A stretch of 8,668 bases of DNA from Clostridium sp. CAG:594 (lineage in GTDB: Bacteria > Bacillota_I > Bacilli_A > RF39 > UBA660): positions 1 to 8,668 of the forward strand of contig FR881482.1 in assembly GCA_000434835.1 (NCBI GenBank), given 5' to 3'. Of this stretch, positions 5,624-8,668 are shown one piece after another. The notes under the pieces were generated by a model. The model was not told the DNA's origin. It worked only from the letters and a program-made list of their open reading frames with translations, and made no database searches. The translations under genes were made by a program, and so were the position numbers. Positions within the stretch are counted from its first letter, which is position 1. Every line of letters starts with the position of its first letter.

Positions 5624-6262
5624 CTACTCCTTTAACTTTTTTCTAACCATTTTATAATCAGGGCAGTATTTTTCTACAACACGCCAAAATGCCTTACTAT
5701 GATCAAAATGGACAAAGTGTGATAATTCATGAACTATAACGTAATTTAGATACATAGGATCTTTTTTTATAAGCTCTAAATTAAGTGTAACAGAATTATC
5801 CCTTATGTTACATACTCCCCATCTTGTTTTCATACTTCTAACCTTAATTATAGGATATGGTATTTTTTCATCAAATACGTAATAAGCTTCATCTAAATAT
5901 TTTTTAAATACGTCTTTTGCATATTTCTTATACCAGTTATTAAGCATGGTATCATCTTTTACGGTAATAACGCCTGAATCATATATTGGCCTTTTAACAT
6001 CTTTATAAATGACGTTTAACTTTTCGCCTAAAAGATTCTTAGCTTCTTTTTTCTGCATTTTATTTTTTAAGATTTGTTTATCTATCATTTTTTCTATCGA
6101 TCTTCTATTATCTTCTAATACTTTTTTTACAGAAAGTTTAGTAAAAAGATAATTACAAGTTACTTTTATTTCTAAATTATCTGTTACTCTGATATATAAA
6201 TTTTTATTATTTTTCTTTTCTATTATAACTAAATAATCATTATCTAAATAATTAAAATGCAT
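5624..6262 (-). CDS. YgjP/DUF45-type zinc metallopeptidase
   Basis: This 212-residue protein matches the YgjP-like (DUF45, M48-related) metal-dependent hydrolases. The zinc motif HELSH is at 178-182, with a third ligand His188 in the family's HExxHxxxxxHxxxFW pattern (F192, W193). The upstream family signature RSMKTRWGVC is at 142-151. The N-terminal half is a beta-rich domain followed by the helical QILKNKMQKKEAKNL region. No signal peptide or membrane segment is seen, so it is probably cytoplasmic. The physiological substrate of the family is not established. ATG 6262 has an AGGTGG site and follows the upstream stop codon by one base. The gene is the first of a four-gene operon, with an extended -10 promoter just upstream and the RNA methyltransferase 3 nt downstream. 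The stop is TAG. Confidence 0.93.
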   Translation of the reverse strand: MHFNYLDNDYLVIIEKKNNKNLYIRVTDNLEIKVTCNYLFTKLSVKKVLEDNRRSIEKMIDKQILKNKMQKKEAKNLLGEKLNVIYKDVKRPIYDSGVITVKDDTMLNNWYKKYAKDVFKKYLDEAYYVFDEKIPYPIIKVRSMKTRWGVCNIRDNSVTLNLELIKKDPMYLNYVIVHELSHFVHFDHSKAFWRVVEKYCPDYKMVRKKLKE

Positions 6263-6263
6263 A

Positions 6264-6731
6264 TTACCACCTAAAAAATATTATAACACATAATAAGAAA
6301 AAAAGGCTTAAGTAGCCTTTTTTTCTTTTATCTTTTCTTCTTTTTTCTTCTTTTTTTCTTGCCATTTCATCCACGTTTTTTTCTAATTCACTAACATAGT
6401 TTTCTAGGTATTTTTTCTTCTTTTTAAATTCATCATCACCAATTATATAATTATTAGGGTTTCTTTTTGCATCATCTAAAATATTTATCATTTCTATCAT
6501 GTGTGTTTGTATCTCATCAATTAAATCTAATGAAGATTTTAATGGTTCTACTGGAGAATTATTAATATATTCATTCAACATCGTATATTGCAATCCTAAA
6601 TAGCAAAGCATAATTATATAACACTTGTTATATTTCTTACCATATCTTTTTAATTTTTTTAGCAACTTTTCATAATCTTTAACGTAATAAAACATTGTTT
6701 TTTTAATTTCTCGGTTAATATCCATAAACAT
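6264..6731 (-). CDS. Hypothetical helical protein with hydrophobic C-terminal tail overlapping a terminator
   Basis: This 155-residue protein is not recognised. It is Lys-rich and largely helical: an N-terminal helix (residues 5-35), a Cys/Tyr/Leu-rich segment CYIIMLCYLGLQYTML (37-52), a central helical region (62-90), then a strongly charged probable coiled coil (100-138) ending in RKKEEKRRKDKRKK. The last 17 residues, GYLSLFFLLCVIIFFRW (139-155), could be a tail anchor, but they are encoded by a perfect hairpin, its T-run and an extended -10 promoter. A one-base backward shift at an A7 run (6357-6351) would instead end the protein at a TAA at 6330-6328, directly before the hairpin. The first ATG (6731) lacks a strong ribosome-binding site, and a second ATG lies at 6725. 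The stop is 1 nt before the metallopeptidase ATG, and the upstream gene ends 16 nt before the start. Confidence 0.7.
   Translation of the reverse strand: MFMDINREIKKTMFYYVKDYEKLLKKLKRYGKKYNKCYIIMLCYLGLQYTMLNEYINNSPVEPLKSSLDLIDEIQTHMIEMINILDDAKRNPNNYIIGDDEFKKKKKYLENYVSELEKNVDEMARKKEEKRRKDKRKKGYLSLFFLLCVIIFFRW
6280..6288 (-). promoter_or_regulatory. Extended -10 promoter of the metallopeptidase-methyltransferase-rimM-trmD operon
   Basis: TGTTATAAT is a perfect TGn plus TATAAT element. It begins 9 bases after the hairpin stem that precedes it and ends 17 bases before ATG 6262. No -35 box is present at the usual distance because the terminator hairpin occupies that place. Initiation near 6273 would give a leader of only about 10 bases carrying AGGTGG. 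Confidence 0.55.
6297..6325 (-). terminator. Intrinsic terminator hairpin inside the 3' end of an ORF
   Basis: GAAAAAAAGGCT (6325-6314 read on the minus strand) and AGCCTTTTTTTC (6308-6297) form a perfect 12-bp inverted repeat with a 5-base loop. The usable stem is GGCT/AGCC with flanking A and T runs, so the hairpin could work in both directions. Its core matches the rplS terminator core at 15 of 19 positions, which supports a real terminator. It is translated as part of the C-terminus of the 6264-6731 ORF. Confidence 0.75.
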
Positions 6732-6747
6732 AATTTACACCATACAA

Positions 6748-7794
6748 TTACAAATTCACACCTTTAAGTGTATCTATGATATCTTCATCTGCATCTTTAT
6801 ATTCTAATTGTTTTATAACAACGTCAATTATTTCATTTATATCATTATTTTCTACTGGTAAATAAGATTTATAATCTGTCTTGAAATTATCAATCATATC
6901 TTTATCAAATGCTAATAATTGATCTACTAATATATCTATCCATAGCTTAGACTCTGATGATAAAGAAGACTTTTTAATCTTTATTTTTTGTTTTAACTTA
7001 TTTTTTTTATATTCATTTATTCTTTCTTTTCTATCTCCAAGTTTAAGTTCTTTATTTTCTACAACTTTGTTTTTATTTCTAAGATGTCCCAAAAAATCTT
7101 CATAAGACTTTATTTCACCCCTTAATTCTACTTTTGTATCTTCTAATAATTCATCGTTAAAAGAATTTCTTTTTATTATTCTAAATATTTCATTAGAAAG
7201 AGCTTTAAACTTATTATAATCTTTTGATATATCAGTATACATAATATTATTTAACAATTCCCTTAGTATAGCCATGTCTTTTATGGCAAGTTTTTTATCA
7301 TTTAAAAATGAATTAATCATACTCATAAATTTATTTTTAGGTTCTACTATTAATGTATCAAGCAAAGATGCCCCACCAACAATATCTTTATTTTTATCAA
7401 TTATAATCTTTTTTCTGCTATCATCAATTATTTTAAGATATTTTTCTGACTTGCAAAGTCTTTGCATCATATTAGCAAAAGAAGATGCATTTAAATACTT
7501 ATTTTCCTTCATATTTATATCTTTCAAGAATAATTTACCACTTCTTTTGCCAACTAGTTTAAATAATTTTTCATATTCATTATAAGTAATGTTAGAAGTC
7601 ATAAAAGATTTATATCCATAAGAATTTAATATAACACACGCGTGTTCAAATTCATCATTATCGTAAGCAACTAAAGAAAAACCATTATTAAGAATATTTT
7701 CTTTTACATTACAAACAACTTCATAATCTCTTTTTAATTTGTTTTCTTCTGATGATATCATATCAATAGTATCATCTATTCTTATAATATCCAT
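6748..7794 (-). CDS. Hypothetical Lys-rich helical protein
   Basis: I cannot assign this 348-residue protein. It is mixed alpha/beta at the N-terminus (1-95, with GFSLVAYDNDEFEHACVILNSYGY at 38-61 resembling a small Rossmann-like or sensor fold, which is weak inference). It is mainly helical from 100 to 235, has a very basic stretch at about 240-276 (about half Lys or Arg), and ends in a helical, acidic domain (280-348). No signal peptide, membrane segment or catalytic motif is evident. The start is well supported by AGGAGG upstream of ATG 7794. It lies 27 bases after the partial gene at the right edge and 16 bases before the 155-residue gene, so the three probably form one transcript that ends at the hairpin at 6297-6325. 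The stop is TAA. Confidence 0.8.
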   Translation of the reverse strand: MDIIRIDDTIDMISSEENKLKRDYEVVCNVKENILNNGFSLVAYDNDEFEHACVILNSYGYKSFMTSNITYNEYEKLFKLVGKRSGKLFLKDINMKENKYLNASSFANMMQRLCKSEKYLKIIDDSRKKIIIDKNKDIVGGASLLDTLIVEPKNKFMSMINSFLNDKKLAIKDMAILRELLNNIMYTDISKDYNKFKALSNEIFRIIKRNSFNDELLEDTKVELRGEIKSYEDFLGHLRNKNKVVENKELKLGDRKERINEYKKNKLKQKIKIKKSSLSSESKLWIDILVDQLLAFDKDMIDNFKTDYKSYLPVENNDINEIIDVVIKQLEYKDADEDIIDTLKGVNL

Positions 7795-7821
7795 TTTTAT
7801 CCTCCTGTTAGAAATATGTAA

Positions 7822-8668
7822 CTACTTTTGTTTTTTATCGCTAGTGCTACTATAATCCGAATAATAATACATATCTAAAAGTGGAACAAGATGTGTTAAA
7901 TCTTTTTTATCATTTTTCTTGCTGCACACATACTTATCAATTTTACTTTTTAATCCAACGTATAATTCCTTATCCATCGGTAAATCAGGAAAATCACTAT
8001 ACTCTAAATCATCTAAATTTTTGCTTTTTAATTTTTTAAAAGCCCTATTAACTTCTATTTCTCTATTTTTCAAATTATTAACTCTGTTTATTTCACCATT
8101 ATATGTTTCAACAAATTTAATAGTCAAATCACCAAAACCTACTTCTTCATAACATTTGTTTCCATTTTCATCTATTTTCTCTTTCATCATACCATGGTTT
8201 AATAACTCTTTAAATTCATCTGGATTATCCATTTTTATTATCTTTTTTGCTTTATATTTCTGACAAACATCATCAATATTTTTAAGTAACTGTTCCTCAG
8301 CATATAATAATGACATCAAATCTTTATAATTAGCAGCTACCAAATTTTCTATAGTAACTAATGAATGCAAATATCTGTTTCTGTCTTGATTAGTGGTTGT
8401 TTTATCATCTATTTTTTCTATTATGAAACTTAATAGATCAACCAATTCTTCCCAAGTTTTTGGCAAATTTACAACTTTTCCATCTTTTATACCAACTACA
8501 TCTTTAAATATTTCTCCTAATTTATTTCTGGTAAACATGCCCTTTTCTTCTAAGTCATTCATTTCGTCTAAGGTAAAGTCAAAAAATTTATAACCAAAAA
8601 TACTTTTAAGTAAAGAAATCATTTCTTCTTTTCTATTTTTTGTTTCTAAAACCTTTTTAATTTTATCT
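7822..8668 (-). CDS. Hypothetical protein, 5' end beyond the window
   Basis: The frame is open from the window's right edge to a TAG stop at 7822. The first in-frame ATG is at 8622 (266 residues), but it is preceded only by an A/G-rich stretch without a clear ribosome-binding site, and the upstream codons read DKIKKVLETKNRKEE without a stop. The true start may therefore lie outside the window. The visible protein is helical and charged. It contains WEELVDLLSFIIEKIDD and RNRYLHSLVTIENLVAANYKDLMSLLYAEEQLLKNIDDVCQKY (about 81-123 from ATG 8622), which look like long amphipathic helices, and a short polar tail ending SSTSDKKQK. No catalytic motif or membrane segment is seen. It is followed by the 348-residue gene after 27 bases, so it is probably in an operon with the next two unknown genes. 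Confidence 0.7.
   Translation of the reverse strand, partial: DKIKKVLETKNRKEEMISLLKSIFGYKFFDFTLDEMNDLEEKGMFTRNKLGEIFKDVVGIKDGKVVNLPKTWEELVDLLSFIIEKIDDKTTTNQDRNRYLHSLVTIENLVAANYKDLMSLLYAEEQLLKNIDDVCQKYKAKKIIKMDNPDEFKELLNHGMMKEKIDENGNKCYEEVGFGDLTIKFVETYNGEINRVNNLKNREIEVNRAFKKLKSKNLDDLEYSDFPDLPMDKELYVGLKSKIDKYVCSKKNDKKDLTHLVPLLDMYYYSDYSSTSDKKQK

Noticed and set aside
7274..7585. 103-codon open frame on the plus strand
   Set aside because: It lies entirely antisense to the 348-residue gene, is dominated by Phe, Leu, Ile and Ser as expected from the complement of Lys-rich codons, and has no convincing ribosome-binding site. The same applies to the other plus-strand frames (44-244, 393-575, 2791-2985, 3555-3794, 4466-4663, 7919-8152, 8393-8593).
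1..8668. Mycoplasma genetic code (TGA as Trp)
   Set aside because: Trp positions in conserved proteins (for example RWGVC in the metallopeptidase and GQW in L19) use TGG, no in-frame TGA occurs in the long genes, and RimM ends properly at TGA.
1..8668. tRNA genes, CRISPR arrays, insertion sequences, attachment sites
   Set aside because: No GC-richer tRNA-like cloverleaf, no regularly spaced repeats, no transposase or integrase motifs and no matching long direct repeats were seen.

Overview
This is a very AT-rich, tightly packed window in which every supportable gene lies on the minus strand, so the biological reading order runs from the right edge (8668) to the left edge (1). The gene set (RimM, TrmD, L19 and type I signal peptidase next to each other, with an L19-type leader RNA before rplS) and the strong Shine-Dalgarno sites point to a low-GC Gram-positive lineage (Bacillota), possibly one of the uncultured, AT-rich Bacilli or Mollicutes-like groups. 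Tryptophans in the conserved proteins are encoded by TGG, no long gene contains an in-frame TGA, and RimM ends in TGA. This fits the standard bacterial code better than the Mycoplasma code. The exact taxon cannot be read from the window.

Right part (8668 to 6264): three consecutive genes of unknown function, all rich in lysine and predicted helix. The first is cut by the window edge (its reading frame stays open to base 8668). The third ends in a hydrophobic tail whose codons coincide with a 12-bp perfect hairpin and T-run that looks like an intrinsic terminator. A good extended -10 promoter lies directly behind the hairpin, still inside the same 3' coding end.

Middle part (6262 to 3152): a tight operon of a YgjP/DUF45-type zinc metallopeptidase, a SpoU/TrmH-family RNA methyltransferase, RimM (30S maturation) and TrmD (tRNA m1G37 methyltransferase). 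Spacing is 3 nt, 37 nt and a 4-nt ATGA overlap. TrmD is unusual: after a complete, normal-length enzyme (about 222 residues) the frame continues for about 186 more residues, as a charged linker plus an unrecognised domain.

Next (3134 to 2119): rplS has its own near-consensus promoter and an L19-type autoregulatory leader. It is followed by a terminator squeezed into the 39-nt gap before lepB, so lepB is probably expressed by read-through. lepB has a weak terminator of its own.

Left part (2107 to 37): three separately spaced genes that look accessory. They are a protein with an SCAGH motif and a probable TTG start, a protein of unknown function behind a textbook promoter whose -35 box sits in a 14-bp perfect palindrome, and a two-TM protein with a cysteine-rich C-terminus. 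No tRNA, rRNA, CRISPR array, transposon or attachment site was seen. No gene-free stretch exceeds about 135 bases.
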